A stretch of 45,864 nt of DNA, from the IMG/VR virus record IMGVR_UViG_3300032294_001619, positions 1 through 45,864 of that record. One strand, given 5' to 3'. Every line of letters begins with the position of its first letter. Within the stretch, counting starts at the first letter, position 1. A model generated the notes under the pieces. That model saw only the letters and a program-made list of their open reading frames with translations, made no database searches and had not been told where the DNA came from. The DNA comes from a virus. The translations under genes were made by a program, and so were the position numbers. Shown here piece by piece: positions 37,655 to 45,571 of this stretch.

Positions 37655-38334
37655 TGTTTAATCATATTGATCTTGATCTCCCTCAGTTGGAGCGTGAAAC
37701 CATTGATGGTGTAAGGTACTATAAAGTTCCTGATGAAGAAGAACTTATCCGACTGGTCTCCATTACTTCGGTGACCAGTCATTTTAATAAAGAAATCTTT
37801 GTTAAATGGCGTAAAAAAGTCGGAGATGTAGAAGCAGATCGTATCACAAAAGCGGCAACAAGTCGTGGAACTGATATGCATACTCTTACTGAACATCATC
37901 TTAAAAATGAAGAACTTCCAGAAGTTCAACCAATCTCTGATTTCCTTTTTAAGATTGCAAAATCAGACTTAAACCGTATAAATAATATTTACGCCCTTGA
38001 AGGGTCCCTATATAGTAAGCAATTAGGTATTGCTGGGACAGTTGATTGTATCGCTGAATATGACGGCGAGTTAGCAATAATTGACTTTAAAACTTCTAAA
38101 AAACCAAAACCACGTGAGTGGATCGAACATTATTTTGTTCAATGTATGGCATATGGATGTATGCTTTACGAACTGACTGGTATTTCAGTCAAAAAACTTG
38201 TAATTATTATGGCCTGCGAAAATGGAGAATGCGTCGTTTATGAAGAAAGAGACAAATCAAAGTACATCAAACTTCTCTCCCAATACATTAGAAAGTTTGT
38301 TAGAGATAAACTGGAACTCTATGGAACCAAATAA
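37654..38334 (+). CDS. PD-(D/E)XK (RecB/Cas4-like) exonuclease
   Basis: A 226-residue nuclease. After HTLTEHHL near residues 75-85 the catalytic core is GIAGTVDCIAEYDGELAIIDFKTSKK, giving the D...D-x-K triad, followed by the QCMAYGCM helix typical of RecB-type nucleases. It probably processes DNA ends in replication or recombination. It starts by TAATG overlap with phoH and its end overlaps gp33 by 14 nt. The same gene order is usual in T4-like cyanophages. Confidence 0.9.
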   Translation: MFNHIDLDLPQLERETIDGVRYYKVPDEEELIRLVSITSVTSHFNKEIFVKWRKKVGDVEADRITKAATSRGTDMHTLTEHHLKNEELPEVQPISDFLFKIAKSDLNRINNIYALEGSLYSKQLGIAGTVDCIAEYDGELAIIDFKTSKKPKPREWIEHYFVQCMAYGCMLYELTGISVKKLVIIMACENGECVVYEERDKSKYIKLLSQYIRKFVRDKLELYGTK

Positions 38335-38581
38335 AGAACTAGAACAGGCAATAGAAAATAAGTTTTTAACACCTTCTAAATTTGCTCTTGAAATTGAGAA
38401 TATTGTTGCAGTAGAAGGTTTTAATTATATTGATGCTATTGTTCATTATTGTGAAATTAATGAACTTGAAGTAGAATCAGTAACTAAACTCATTTCAAAA
38501 CCTTTGAAAGAGAGGTTAAAGTGGGACGCAACTCGTCTTAATTTTATGAAAAAAACTTCACGTGCTCGATTGCCTTTATGA
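38321..38581 (+). CDS. gp33: Late transcription coactivator gp33
   Basis: An 86-residue protein: LTPSKFALEIENIVAVEGFNYIDAIVHYCEINELEVESV and a short basic C-terminus ending KTSRARLPL. Its place between exonuclease and gp59, size and helical pattern fit cyanophage gp33, which links RNA polymerase, the gp55 sigma and the sliding clamp at late promoters. The ATG at 38321 is preferred because a longer frame from 38222 would overlap the exonuclease by 113 nt. The many ATAAATA promoters in this window would be its targets. It overlaps gp59 by 4 nt (ATGA). Confidence 0.85.
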   Translation: MEPNKELEQAIENKFLTPSKFALEIENIVAVEGFNYIDAIVHYCEINELEVESVTKLISKPLKERLKWDATRLNFMKKTSRARLPL

Positions 38582-39174
38582 TCGTGACTCCTTTTGAAAC
38601 TTATCAACATTATCTGTCACTCAAAAATCATTTCACAAATCCAAAATACGACTTCTTTAAATATGGTGCGAAGACTCGTGCCAGTATGACTTCTTTCAAC
38701 AAAAGAAAGGACAAATACTGGTTCGAAAAAACAAGTCGCAAGTATTCTGATAAAGAAGTCGTAGATTTTTTAGTATCAAACTTTGTAGCATCAGATTCCC
38801 CTAGCAACTTATGGATTGGAGAAATTATCAATTCTGGAGAAAGAACCTACGCAGATTGGATGCGGAGACAGCAGAGTTTGACTTACTTGTTCAAAGAGCA
38901 AAGCAGCGAATTGTTCTTGGAGAACGAATTACAGGATGTTTTCAACTGTTCCAAAGGACACCCGAAAGTCCTCAAAAAGTTTCTAAGCGGGAAATTGTCA
39001 CTAGAAACTTTTACAATCTACGAAAAAATATTTGGTTTCTCAAAAACCTTTGATAAAAAACTTGACGATCCTGTATGGGAAACCGTAAGTTTAAAATTGA
39101 AAAAATATATGCCATTCCTAAATATTGATGTGTTCTTTTTTAAAAAGATTTTACGGGAAATCATAGATGAGTAA
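38578..39174 (+). CDS. gp59: Loader of gp41 helicase, gp59
   Basis: A 198-residue helical protein with a TPFETYQHYLSLKNHFTNPKYDFFKYGAKTRAS start, the standard opening of gp59 (T4 gp59 is 217 residues). It is highly basic in the N-terminal half. It loads the replicative helicase on gp32-covered forked DNA. Position between gp33 and gp32 and coupling to gp33 (ATGA) fit. The end overlaps the DUF1825 gene by 8 nt. Confidence 0.93.
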   Translation: MIVTPFETYQHYLSLKNHFTNPKYDFFKYGAKTRASMTSFNKRKDKYWFEKTSRKYSDKEVVDFLVSNFVASDSPSNLWIGEIINSGERTYADWMRRQQSLTYLFKEQSSELFLENELQDVFNCSKGHPKVLKKFLSGKLSLETFTIYEKIFGFSKTFDKKLDDPVWETVSLKLKKYMPFLNIDVFFFKKILREIIDE

Positions 39175-39499
39175 CTTTTTTGACTCCGATATTATTCAAG
39201 AAGAATTGAAAGAAATTAATAAGTTACAAGAGGAAATATACGGAAGTATTCTCTCTTTTGGTATGATGTCCCGTGAGACCAAGCTGGAACACATTGAAAA
39301 ACTTGAGCTCTTGCTAGAAAAGCAAAGAGTGATGTATACTAGGTTATCCCTTTCAGACGACCCAACAGCGGTTGAGATGAAAGAGAACCTACGCAAATCA
39401 GTTGCCCTGATGGGTTTCCCACCAGAGACTGATATGCAAATATTATTCAGTAGTATGAACAAAACCATTGAGTCCCTCAAGCAGTACATTGACCGCTGA
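39167..39499 (+). CDS. DUF1825 family protein
   Basis: A 110-residue helical protein, FFDSDIIQEELKEINKLQEEIYG, KLEHIEKLELLLEKQRVMYTRLSLSDDP, LMGFPPETDMQILFSSM, TIESLKQYID. This matches DUF1825, a family found mainly in cyanobacteria and their phages. Function unknown. In this window it is co-transcribed with gp59 and directly precedes gp32, so a link to replication is plausible. The gp32 promoter -35 overlaps its 3' end. Confidence 0.88.
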   Translation: MSNFFDSDIIQEELKEINKLQEEIYGSILSFGMMSRETKLEHIEKLELLLEKQRVMYTRLSLSDDPTAVEMKENLRKSVALMGFPPETDMQILFSSMNKTIESLKQYIDR

Positions 39500-39517
39500 G
39501 GCAATCTCTGTTATACT
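39489..39517 (+). promoter_or_regulatory. Sigma70-type promoter of gp32
   Basis: TTGACC at 39489-39494, a 17-nt spacer and TATACT at 39512-39517, 43 nt upstream of the gp32 ATG. It overlaps the end of the DUF1825 gene. Suggests separate, strong early expression of gp32. Confidence 0.72.
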
Positions 39518-39560
39518 ATCCGAGTAATCCCCCGAATCCAATTCATCCGAGGTAATCCAA

Positions 39561-40490
39561 ATGTCTTTTGCTGACCTTAAGAAGCAATCTAAACTTGGCA
39601 ATCTTACTGCCAAACTGGTTAAAGAAGTTGAAAAAATGAATACAAACAGCGGTTCTTCTGATGACCGTCTGTGGAAACTGGATGTAGATAAGAGCGGCAA
39701 TGGTTATGCCGTGATCCGTTTCCTTCCTGCTCCGAACGGTGAGGACCTTCCGTTCGTGAAACTCTACAGTCACGCATTCCAAGGTTCTGGTGGTTGGTAT
39801 ATTGAGAACTCTCTGACTACTCTGGGTCAGAAGGATCCTGTGTCTGAACTGAACTCTGAACTGTGGAACAACGGCACTGATGCTGGTAAAGAACTGGCAC
39901 GTAAGCAGAAGCGTAAACTGACTTACATTTCTAACATCTACGTTGTAAAAGATCCTGCTAATCCCTCCAACGAAGGTAAAGTTTTCCTGTATAAGTTTGG
40001 CAAGAAAATCTTTGACAAACTGACTGCTGCAATGCAACCTGAATTTGAAGATGAAGAAGCGATTGATCCGTTTGATTTCTGGCAAGGTGCCAACTTCAAA
40101 CTGAAAGCAAAGAACGTTGCTGGTTATCGTAACTATGATTCTAGTGAATTTGCAAATCCCAGTCCTCTTCTGGACGATGATGATGCAATGGAAGCAATCT
40201 GGAAGAAGCAATATTCACTTGCCGAACTCGTTGCTGCCGATCAATTCAAGTCTTATGATGAACTGAAAAAGCGTCTTAATTATGTTCTTGGTTCTAAATC
40301 TTCTTCCCGTATTGATGAAGAAGTTGCTGAAGAGGAAGAATATTCCCGTGGTCCTGTGAAAGATCTTGATGATGATCTTCGTTCTGAACTTAACAACCTG
40401 CAACCGACCCGTCGTGCCGTTGCTACTGTCGAAGAAGATGAGGACGACGATGCACTCAGTTACTTCGCAAAATTAGCATCTGATGATTGA
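39561..40490 (+). CDS. gp32: Single-stranded DNA-binding protein gp32
   Basis: A 309-residue protein. The N-terminal basic helix LKKQSKLGNLTAKLVKEVEK mediates cooperative binding. The OB-fold core includes WKLDVDKSGNGYAVIRFLPAP and GKVFLYKFGKKIFDKL. The C-terminal tail is highly acidic (EEDEDDD) and ends SYFAKLASDD, the usual protein-docking tail. T4 gp32 binds zinc through His and three Cys, but this protein has no Cys at all, so that zinc site is absent. Terminator follows. Confidence 0.96.
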   Translation: MSFADLKKQSKLGNLTAKLVKEVEKMNTNSGSSDDRLWKLDVDKSGNGYAVIRFLPAPNGEDLPFVKLYSHAFQGSGGWYIENSLTTLGQKDPVSELNSELWNNGTDAGKELARKQKRKLTYISNIYVVKDPANPSNEGKVFLYKFGKKIFDKLTAAMQPEFEDEEAIDPFDFWQGANFKLKAKNVAGYRNYDSSEFANPSPLLDDDDAMEAIWKKQYSLAELVAADQFKSYDELKKRLNYVLGSKSSSRIDEEVAEEEEYSRGPVKDLDDDLRSELNNLQPTRRAVATVEEDEDDDALSYFAKLASDD

Positions 40491-40532
40491 TGTCTAAATA
40501 ATAATGCTCTAACAAGGTCGCACTTTTAGAGA

Positions 40533-40558
40533 AGGGTGGAGAAATCCACCCTATTTTA
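40533..40558 (+). terminator. Rho-independent terminator after gp32
   Basis: AGGGTGGA / TCCACCCT stem with GAAA tetraloop, then ATTTTATT. A CTAAATA at 40494 lies between the stop codon and this hairpin. Confidence 0.85.
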
Positions 40559-40559
40559 T

Positions 40560-40567
40560 TATAAATA
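40560..40567 (+). promoter_or_regulatory. Late promoter (TATAAATA) of GIY-YIG nuclease 1
   Basis: Full 8-bp consensus, 26 nt before the ATG at 40594. Confidence 0.78.
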
Positions 40568-40593
40568 TTATTGCGACCTTAATTTAGAAGCAG

Positions 40594-41259
40594 ATGGAAT
40601 ATTATACTTACGCATACTTGCGTGAAGATGGAACACCTTACTATGTTGGTAAAGGAAAGGGTAGAAGAGCATTTTTAAAGCATGGTTCTTTTTATCCCCC
40701 TCCAAAGAAAAGAATATTATTCTTAAAAAGAAATCTTACAGAGAAGCAGGCATTCATTCATGAAGTCTATATGATTTCTGTATTTGGTAGAAAAGATTTA
40801 GGAACAGGTATTCTTCATAATAAAACTGATGGTGGAGATGGATGTTCTGGAAAAATAATGACTGAAAAAGATATTGAAAACAGAAGAAAAGGAAGACTTG
40901 GAAAACCACTATCAGAATCTCATAAAAGAAAAATTGCCGAAGCAAATAGAGGAACTCCAAAAACTATGACTGAAAAAAGGAAGCAGTCAGATATAGAAAA
41001 AGGTTTAAGAGCAAGGGGAAAATTAATTGGTGATAAAAATCCAACTAAAAGACCAGAAGTTAGAAAAAAAATAAGTGATTCTTGTAAGGGAAGAAATGCT
41101 TGGAATAAAGGTATTAGTAATCCTAATATAACGGGTGGAAGAAATCCGAGAGCACGAAAATTATGCTATAATGGTGTGGTATATGATTCAATAAAGGATG
41201 CTGTGAGACTCACTGGTAAAACAAAATACCATATTACAACATACAGTTCTTTTTTATGA
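40594..41259 (+). CDS. GIY-YIG homing endonuclease 1
   Basis: A 221-residue protein. The GIY-YIG core is YTYAYLREDGTPYYVGKGKGRR, with the YAY and YYVG elements, R24/R25 and catalytic E57 in IHEVYMI, then N76. NUMOD3-type DNA-contact motifs follow (GKPLSESHKRKIAEANRG and similar), and a C-terminal intron-nuclease helix-turn-helix (ARKLCYNGVVYDSIKDAVRLTG). It resembles SegA-type free-standing nucleases of T4. Close kin of 44011-44670. The TGA overlaps the ATG of the 41256 gene (ATGA). It lies between gp32 and a conserved cyanophage gene. Confidence 0.93.
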   Translation: MEYYTYAYLREDGTPYYVGKGKGRRAFLKHGSFYPPPKKRILFLKRNLTEKQAFIHEVYMISVFGRKDLGTGILHNKTDGGDGCSGKIMTEKDIENRRKGRLGKPLSESHKRKIAEANRGTPKTMTEKRKQSDIEKGLRARGKLIGDKNPTKRPEVRKKISDSCKGRNAWNKGISNPNITGGRNPRARKLCYNGVVYDSIKDAVRLTGKTKYHITTYSSFL

Positions 41260-41873
41260 AATCTGATTACTATATTGATAGGATTTCTAAGAAGGATGCG
41301 GAAGAACTTCTACTGACCTATCACTATCTCAAAGATTTTTCAAAAGGTTACAAATCAGGATATAATTATGGTTTGTTCCGAAAGAATGACTTTTCTCCTC
41401 TGAATATTGGAGGACCAGTTGGCGTTTGTATTTTTACTGGACTTCCAGTTCCAGAAGTAGCACAAGGAGCATTTGGATTAGCAAGAAATGAACAAGAAGG
41501 ACTGTTTGAACTTTCAAGACTTTGCATACACCCTGACACACAACAAGAAGAATATAACATTACTTCATGGTTCGTATCCCGATCCATTAAACAGTTACGA
41601 AAGGATACTCAAGTTAAAGCAATCATCTCTTACGCTGATAATGATTTTCATACTGGCACAATCTATCGCGCTTGTAACTTTAAGTATTGTGGTCTTACAG
41701 ATGCAAAAAAAGATTTCTATTATGCAGACGGCACCAAACATTCAAGAGGTAAAATGAAAGGTGCTGTGGGAGAATGGAGAGACCGCTCCCGCAAGCACCG
41801 ATATGTGATGATGTTTGATAAGAAACTAAAACTTTTATGGACCGATGAGACGAGTGTTCTCAGTGCGAATTAG
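41256..41873 (+). CDS. Mom/GNAT-like protein
   Basis: A 205-residue protein. LFELSRLCIHPDTQQEEYNITSWFVSRSIKQLRKDT..KAIISYAD..FHTGTIYRACNF is the GNAT-fold core seen in Mu Mom-like DNA-modification proteins and related phage proteins. The catalytic detail is not certain. Mom transfers an acetamido group to adenine in phage DNA, which protects it from restriction; whether this protein acts on DNA is inference. It is coupled to the nuclease by ATGA. It converges with gp53 and the two overlap by 39 nt. Confidence 0.75.
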   Translation: MKSDYYIDRISKKDAEELLLTYHYLKDFSKGYKSGYNYGLFRKNDFSPLNIGGPVGVCIFTGLPVPEVAQGAFGLARNEQEGLFELSRLCIHPDTQQEEYNITSWFVSRSIKQLRKDTQVKAIISYADNDFHTGTIYRACNFKYCGLTDAKKDFYYADGTKHSRGKMKGAVGEWRDRSRKHRYVMMFDKKLKLLWTDETSVLSAN

Positions 41874-42536
41874 TTTCTTATCAACGTATTGAGAACTTCT
41901 ATCATAATGCATAATCACTCTCATATCATTTAAGAATTGCTGCAAGTAAGATTGTCTTAATATATAAATTTCTCTTTTATCATCATTCAAATTTATTTCA
42001 TATTCATAATTTGTAACTCCTATAACTGGATTTATTTCGCCAGTTGTATCTGGTGCAAAAACCTGATTATCATATGGTCCAACACGTGTATATGTTGCTC
42101 CAGGTGAAACAGTTATTTTGAAGTTAGAATCAACTTTTTGCCCTTTTAGTAGAATTAATCTACCTTTTTGATCTTTGACTTCAACTGTTTCATAGTGATG
42201 AATAGAATTTAAATTTTGAGTAGTGTATTTGTTTTCTGCATAAACATATAAATCACGATTTGATAAAGGCCACTGATCTCTAACATTTATGATTCCAGCG
42301 GTTAGTAGAACAACCCAATCGTAATCTGCCTGACCATAAACCAATTGAGCAACAGTATCTGGTCTACCACCTTCTGGAATTTGAAATTTATTGAATAGAG
42401 TTGCTTTATCTTGTAACCAGTCTAAAAGTTTAACTCTACGAAATAAATTTTTAACTCTTACATAATCTTGTGAGGAGTTTTTGTGTGAGAGTGGTGATTG
42501 ATATTCTAGATCTGGTAGTTCTCTGAAATATGGCAT
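41835..42536 (-). CDS. gp53: Baseplate wedge protein gp53
   Basis: A 233-residue protein. YFRELPDLEYQS... opens it, followed by KNLFRRVKLLDWLQDKATLFNKFQIPEGGRPDTVAQLVYGQADYDWVVLL, the hallmark of T4 gp53 (196 residues), which joins wedges to make the star-shaped baseplate. A C-terminal extension beyond T4 length is common in cyanophages. It starts 1 nt after gp48. Shares late expression from the promoter at 43576-43582. Confidence 0.93.
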   Translation of the reverse strand: MPYFRELPDLEYQSPLSHKNSSQDYVRVKNLFRRVKLLDWLQDKATLFNKFQIPEGGRPDTVAQLVYGQADYDWVVLLTAGIINVRDQWPLSNRDLYVYAENKYTTQNLNSIHHYETVEVKDQKGRLILLKGQKVDSNFKITVSPGATYTRVGPYDNQVFAPDTTGEINPVIGVTNYEYEINLNDDKREIYILRQSYLQQFLNDMRVIMHYDRSSQYVDKKLIRTENTRLIGP

Positions 42537-42537
42537 T

Positions 42538-43557
42538 TTAGTAACCTACTCCATCCATTGATTCTGGTTGATCATAATCTTCACTGTAAATTGGGTTAAG
42601 TTCTTTGAATACTACTGACATTTGCAAATGAACTGGTGCTCCATCTTCATATGTTGCATAAGTTCCTGATGCAGTATAATTTACCGAAATATCGGTTAAT
42701 GCACAAGGTTTGAATGTATTTAAAAAACTATGTTTTGCAGGTCCCGTTTTATAAGTCAGTTGATAAACACTCGGAGCATTAATAAAAAGACCAGCATTTG
42801 TGTTACTGCCAGTTCCTGCACCACCATTTCTGGCAGACATTGTTTGTTTTAAAACTTTAATTATTCCTTTGATTTCTTCCGCTTCCTGTCTAGATCTAGG
42901 TGCAAGATCAAATGTAAATGGAAAGGTTCTTAAATTAACACCTTGAAATAGTAATTCAAGGTTAGAATTCATAACTTGACCCGTTGCTCTTGATATTAAT
43001 CCTGTTGCATTTACATTACCACCAAGAGCACTTAATGAATTCCCAGAAATAACATTTTGTATTGCATTTTGAAGTGTTGGATTGTTAGAAACTTCTGTAA
43101 GGTTACTTTTTAAAAATTTCATTGCTTGACCGATAGCATCCAATCCTTTTGTTTGAGCCGCACCAGCAAATCCAAGAGCAGCTGCTTCAATAGGATTAAT
43201 ATTATCCTCACCCCATGATACTGAGATCGAATCGCTAATATTTTGTGGTATTGGTAAAATAATATAGTGTGTTGGGCTAACTTTATTTGCTTTTTGTCTT
43301 TGTTGTGTAGTTTTTGATTGTAAAGGTGGACCAAATTCAAAACCACCAGTACCTCCACCAGGAATGTAATCAAATATTTTAATCTCTAAGTAATCAGAAG
43401 TATTATCTAATCTTTTTAGTGGATATCTAAAAGTTGTTTTACCACCACTTTTGTTTTGTGATGTGGTTGCACCTGCGTATGCATTTGCATACGCATTTTG
43501 AGTGTTTGCGGTAGTATATGCTTCACTCCCTATTGGAGCACCGACATTGAGTGGCAT
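42538..43557 (-). CDS. gp48: Baseplate tail-tube cap gp48
   Basis: A 339-residue protein with a flexible N-terminus, RYPLKRLDNTSDYLEIKIFDYIPGG, HYIILPIPQNISDSISVSWGEDNINPIEAAALG, and FQGVNLRTFPFTFDLAPRSRQEAEEIKGIIK...M, a typical tail-tube-terminus fold also seen in gp54 and gp19. The last part (CALTDISVNYTASGTYATYEDGAPVHLQMSVVFKEL) is characteristic of gp48-type baseplate proteins. It caps the hub and begins the tail tube. A late promoter lies 18 nt upstream on the minus strand. Confidence 0.9.
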   Translation of the reverse strand: MPLNVGAPIGSEAYTTANTQNAYANAYAGATTSQNKSGGKTTFRYPLKRLDNTSDYLEIKIFDYIPGGGTGGFEFGPPLQSKTTQQRQKANKVSPTHYIILPIPQNISDSISVSWGEDNINPIEAAALGFAGAAQTKGLDAIGQAMKFLKSNLTEVSNNPTLQNAIQNVISGNSLSALGGNVNATGLISRATGQVMNSNLELLFQGVNLRTFPFTFDLAPRSRQEAEEIKGIIKVLKQTMSARNGGAGTGSNTNAGLFINAPSVYQLTYKTGPAKHSFLNTFKPCALTDISVNYTASGTYATYEDGAPVHLQMSVVFKELNPIYSEDYDQPESMDGVGY

Positions 43558-43570
43558 TTATAGTACTTTT

Positions 43571-44011
43571 TTAGTTATTTATTCGGAAATTTGCAAAAGG
43601 TATTGCTTGTAAGTCTTTTATTTCTGATGCAAACACTTCATACAAAGATCCAACAACTTCATTCCAAGTATATTGTCGTACTTCTCCCCAGTGCATATTG
43701 AGTCCTCTAAATCCCCACTGAAAGACATCTGTCACCGCAACTAATGGATTTTGGTCATATCTAATATTTGGAGTTTTGGCATTATAAACGAAGATATAAA
43801 ATTTACCTACTTTTGGAATTTTTCCAGTCTCCGAAACAACTTCCAAAAGTTCCAACATTAAATCATCACCACTTTCCTTTCCTGTGATACCGTTAAGAAC
43901 GGCACGAACTCGGTTTTGATTGCTATCAGTATCTGTTGGTTGTTTTTTTGCTCTTTGTTCGGCAAGTTTTCTTCTTTGAGATTGGAGAAGAGTCTCTCTC
44001 TTTTCTGCCAT
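43571..44011 (-). CDS. Conserved virion-type protein upstream of gp48
   Basis: A 146-residue protein. A basic helical N-terminus (LLQSQRRKLAEQRAKKQ) is followed by NRVRAVLNGITGKESGDDLMLELLEVV, then KFYIFVYNAKTPNIRYDQNPLVAVTDVFQWGFRGLNMHWGEVRQYTW. It sits in the baseplate operon and has no recognised fold. I recall homologues in other cyanophages in the same place; a baseplate function is inferred. Its ATG shares a base with the stop of GIY-YIG nuclease 2 (TAATG). Confidence 0.82.
   Translation of the reverse strand: MAEKRETLLQSQRRKLAEQRAKKQPTDTDSNQNRVRAVLNGITGKESGDDLMLELLEVVSETGKIPKVGKFYIFVYNAKTPNIRYDQNPLVAVTDVFQWGFRGLNMHWGEVRQYTWNEVVGSLYEVFASEIKDLQAIPFANFRINN
43576..43582 (-). promoter_or_regulatory. 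Late promoter (ATAAATA, minus strand)
   Basis: Reads GAATAAATAACTAAAAAAG on the minus strand, overlapping the end of the 43571 gene and 18 nt upstream of gp48. Confidence 0.76.
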
Positions 44012-44670
44012 TATTTGATATTCTCCATATTAATAAATTTTCCACCCCCTTTAAGAATAAGATGCCTAGAAAGTCCGGTTTTTTCCATAGTCTCAGTCAT
44101 AGATACATACACTTTTCCATTATAAAGAACTGATTTTCGATTGGGGCTTGGCCTACCTTTCATCAATTCACTATGTCTCTTATGTTTGTCTTTATCAGTC
44201 TTATTTTTTTCTGCCATCTTTTTTAAATTTTCTGTGTAGTAAGACATTGGTCTTGGATTATTTTTTAATCTTTCTCTTTGTGTATTTGATATTTTTTGTC
44301 TTACTTCCTCTGAAATTGTTCTTCCTCTTAAACTTTTTTTATTTGCCGCACCTATTTTTGCTCTAACTTCTGGTCTTTTTGAGGGATGGTTTTCTCCATA
44401 ATTAATTGGAGGAGCATTACCACCATCAGCAATATTCATTAATATACCAGTTCCATCACATTTTTTACCAAATATGGCAATCATATAGATTTCGTGTTTA
44501 AAAGCTTCTTCTTCTGTAAGATTTTGTTTGAGTTTTACTATTTTACTTTTATCTTTTGGTGGATTGCAATTTTTACCTCTATGGTCATACAATCTATGCC
44601 CTTTACCTTTTCCAATGTAATATGGTTTTTTATTTTCTTTTAGATAAGCATATGTGTAATATTCGTTCAT
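44011..44670 (-). CDS. GIY-YIG homing endonuclease 2
   Basis: A 219-residue relative of 40594-41259. The core is YTYAYLKENKKPYYIGKGKGHR, with YYIG, R26 and catalytic E60 in KHEIYMI, then GGN motifs. NUMOD3-like parts (LRGRTISEEVRQKISNTQRE; SELMKGRPSPN) and the C-terminal helix-turn-helix (KSVLYNGKVYVSMTETMEKTGL) complete it. It lies between gp4 and the 43571 gene. Its TAA overlaps the ATG of that gene. AT-rich, own late promoter: a mobile gene inserted in the baseplate operon. Confidence 0.93.
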   Translation of the reverse strand: MNEYYTYAYLKENKKPYYIGKGKGHRLYDHRGKNCNPPKDKSKIVKLKQNLTEEEAFKHEIYMIAIFGKKCDGTGILMNIADGGNAPPINYGENHPSKRPEVRAKIGAANKKSLRGRTISEEVRQKISNTQRERLKNNPRPMSYYTENLKKMAEKNKTDKDKHKRHSELMKGRPSPNRKSVLYNGKVYVSMTETMEKTGLSRHLILKGGGKFINMENIK

Positions 44671-44689
44671 TTATATTTTGATCTTTTTG

Positions 44690-45130
44690 TTATTTATTAC
44701 CAAAGAGATCGTCTTCTGTGATTACTTTAAAAGTATATCCTCTATCGGCACACCATTCTTTTGCGGCATTCCACTTTGCTTGATTTTTAGCATATTCATA
44801 TGCTTCGTAGATGTATCCTTTTGTTTGTCTTTTTGGTTTTGTCGGAGGAACAGTTTGCCTTTTTGGTTTGATCTCTATCATATATTTTTTGATAGAACCA
44901 TTTTCCTCTTTGACTTTGATAAGGAAATCTGGAAAATATCTATGTGCTCTTCCATCAATTGGAGATCTATAAGCGACACATTTTTCCTCAGAAGACCACT
45001 CCAAAACATTTTCATTGAGATCACAATAAACACAAAATTTTCTTTCCCATAGTGACCTGTATATAATGTTTGTTGGATCTCCGTGATACTTTTGGGGATA
45101 TGTTGGTTTATATTTTCCTTTATACGACAT
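44690..45130 (-). CDS. gp4: Head completion protein gp4
   Basis: A 146-residue protein: MSYKGKYKPTYPQKYHGDPTNIIYRSLWERKFCVYCD.NENVLEWSSEE, PIDG..HRYFPDFLIKV, KYMIEIKPKRQT, then a Tyr-rich basic helix. This is T4 gp4 (head completion, about 150 residues), which has a fold of PD-(D/E)XK type: E in SLWERKF, D in YFPDF, E-x-K in MIEIKP. The ATG at 45130 is chosen over an upstream in-frame start because the MSYKGKYKPT opening is conserved. GGGGTGG precedes it. Confidence 0.93.
   Translation of the reverse strand: MSYKGKYKPTYPQKYHGDPTNIIYRSLWERKFCVYCDLNENVLEWSSEEKCVAYRSPIDGRAHRYFPDFLIKVKEENGSIKKYMIEIKPKRQTVPPTKPKRQTKGYIYEAYEYAKNQAKWNAAKEWCADRGYTFKVITEDDLFGNK
44691..44697 (-). promoter_or_regulatory. 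Late promoter (ATAAATA, minus strand)
   Basis: TAATAAATAAC on the minus strand overlaps the gp4 stop, 20 nt before GIY-YIG nuclease 2. Confidence 0.72.
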
Positions 45131-45545
45131 TTTTCCACCCCTTAACAGATTTTCTTTTTCCTTGTAATAATTCACAAATGTGACCAGTACTTAAGTTATT
45201 CTCTTTGCAAAAATGTGACAAACAAGAAAACTCAACTATTTTATCATCTTTAATTAAACGACCTTTTTTATGTAAAGATGGACGTTTTTTTCCTATGGAA
45301 CTCTTCTTCATTTTTTCTTTTGTTTTTTTGGAATGTTTTTTTCCTGTCATTCCATGATTTTGTAATCGTTTTATTTTCTCATCTTCTGTAAGATTGTTCC
45401 AATAAAATGCCGCTACATTTGATTTTTTATTTAAAATATTATCGGCATAACAGTTCCATTGTTCGTCTTTTTTTATATCAATTGAAATTATTCCTATATT
45501 AGGAATATTAAGTATCTTACTTATTTTTTTAGTGTTAAACTCCAC
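45120..45545 (-). CDS. NUMOD-type homing endonuclease, probably degraded
   Basis: A minus-strand frame whose C-terminal half has a NUMOD3-like motif (HGMTGKKHSKKTKEKMKKSSIGKKRPS) and an intron-nuclease helix-turn-helix (KIVEFSCLSHFCKENNLSTGHICELLQGKRKSVKGW). No complete nuclease core (GIY-YIG or HNH) is visible. The frame is open back to a TTG at 45668, but that part is antisense to the 45616 structural gene and upstream of the minus late promoter, so GTG at 45545 is given; the true start is unclear. It ends inside the gp4 start. Probably a remnant of a homing nuclease. Confidence 0.6.
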   Translation of the reverse strand: MEFNTKKISKILNIPNIGIISIDIKKDEQWNCYADNILNKKSNVAAFYWNNLTEDEKIKRLQNHGMTGKKHSKKTKEKMKKSSIGKKRPSLHKKGRLIKDDKIVEFSCLSHFCKENNLSTGHICELLQGKRKSVKGWKNVV

Positions 45546-45571
45546 AGGTTGTATAAACTTACTTTCCCAGT

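Larger units (their letters stand above)
40514..40580. repeat. 9-bp inverted repeat around gp32 terminator
   Basis: AAGGTCGCA at 40514-40522 and TGCGACCTT at 40572-40580 are exact inverted copies, enclosing the terminator and the next late promoter. Might pair in the mRNA or mark an insertion boundary. Confidence 0.7.

Noticed and set aside
38222-38320. Longer gp33 start at 38222
   Set aside because: Would overlap the exonuclease by 113 nt; the 38321 start gives normal size and a short overlap.
40494-40500. CTAAATA after gp32 as a late promoter
   Set aside because: It would read into a terminator within 40 nt and no gene lies between; the better TATAAATA is at 40560.
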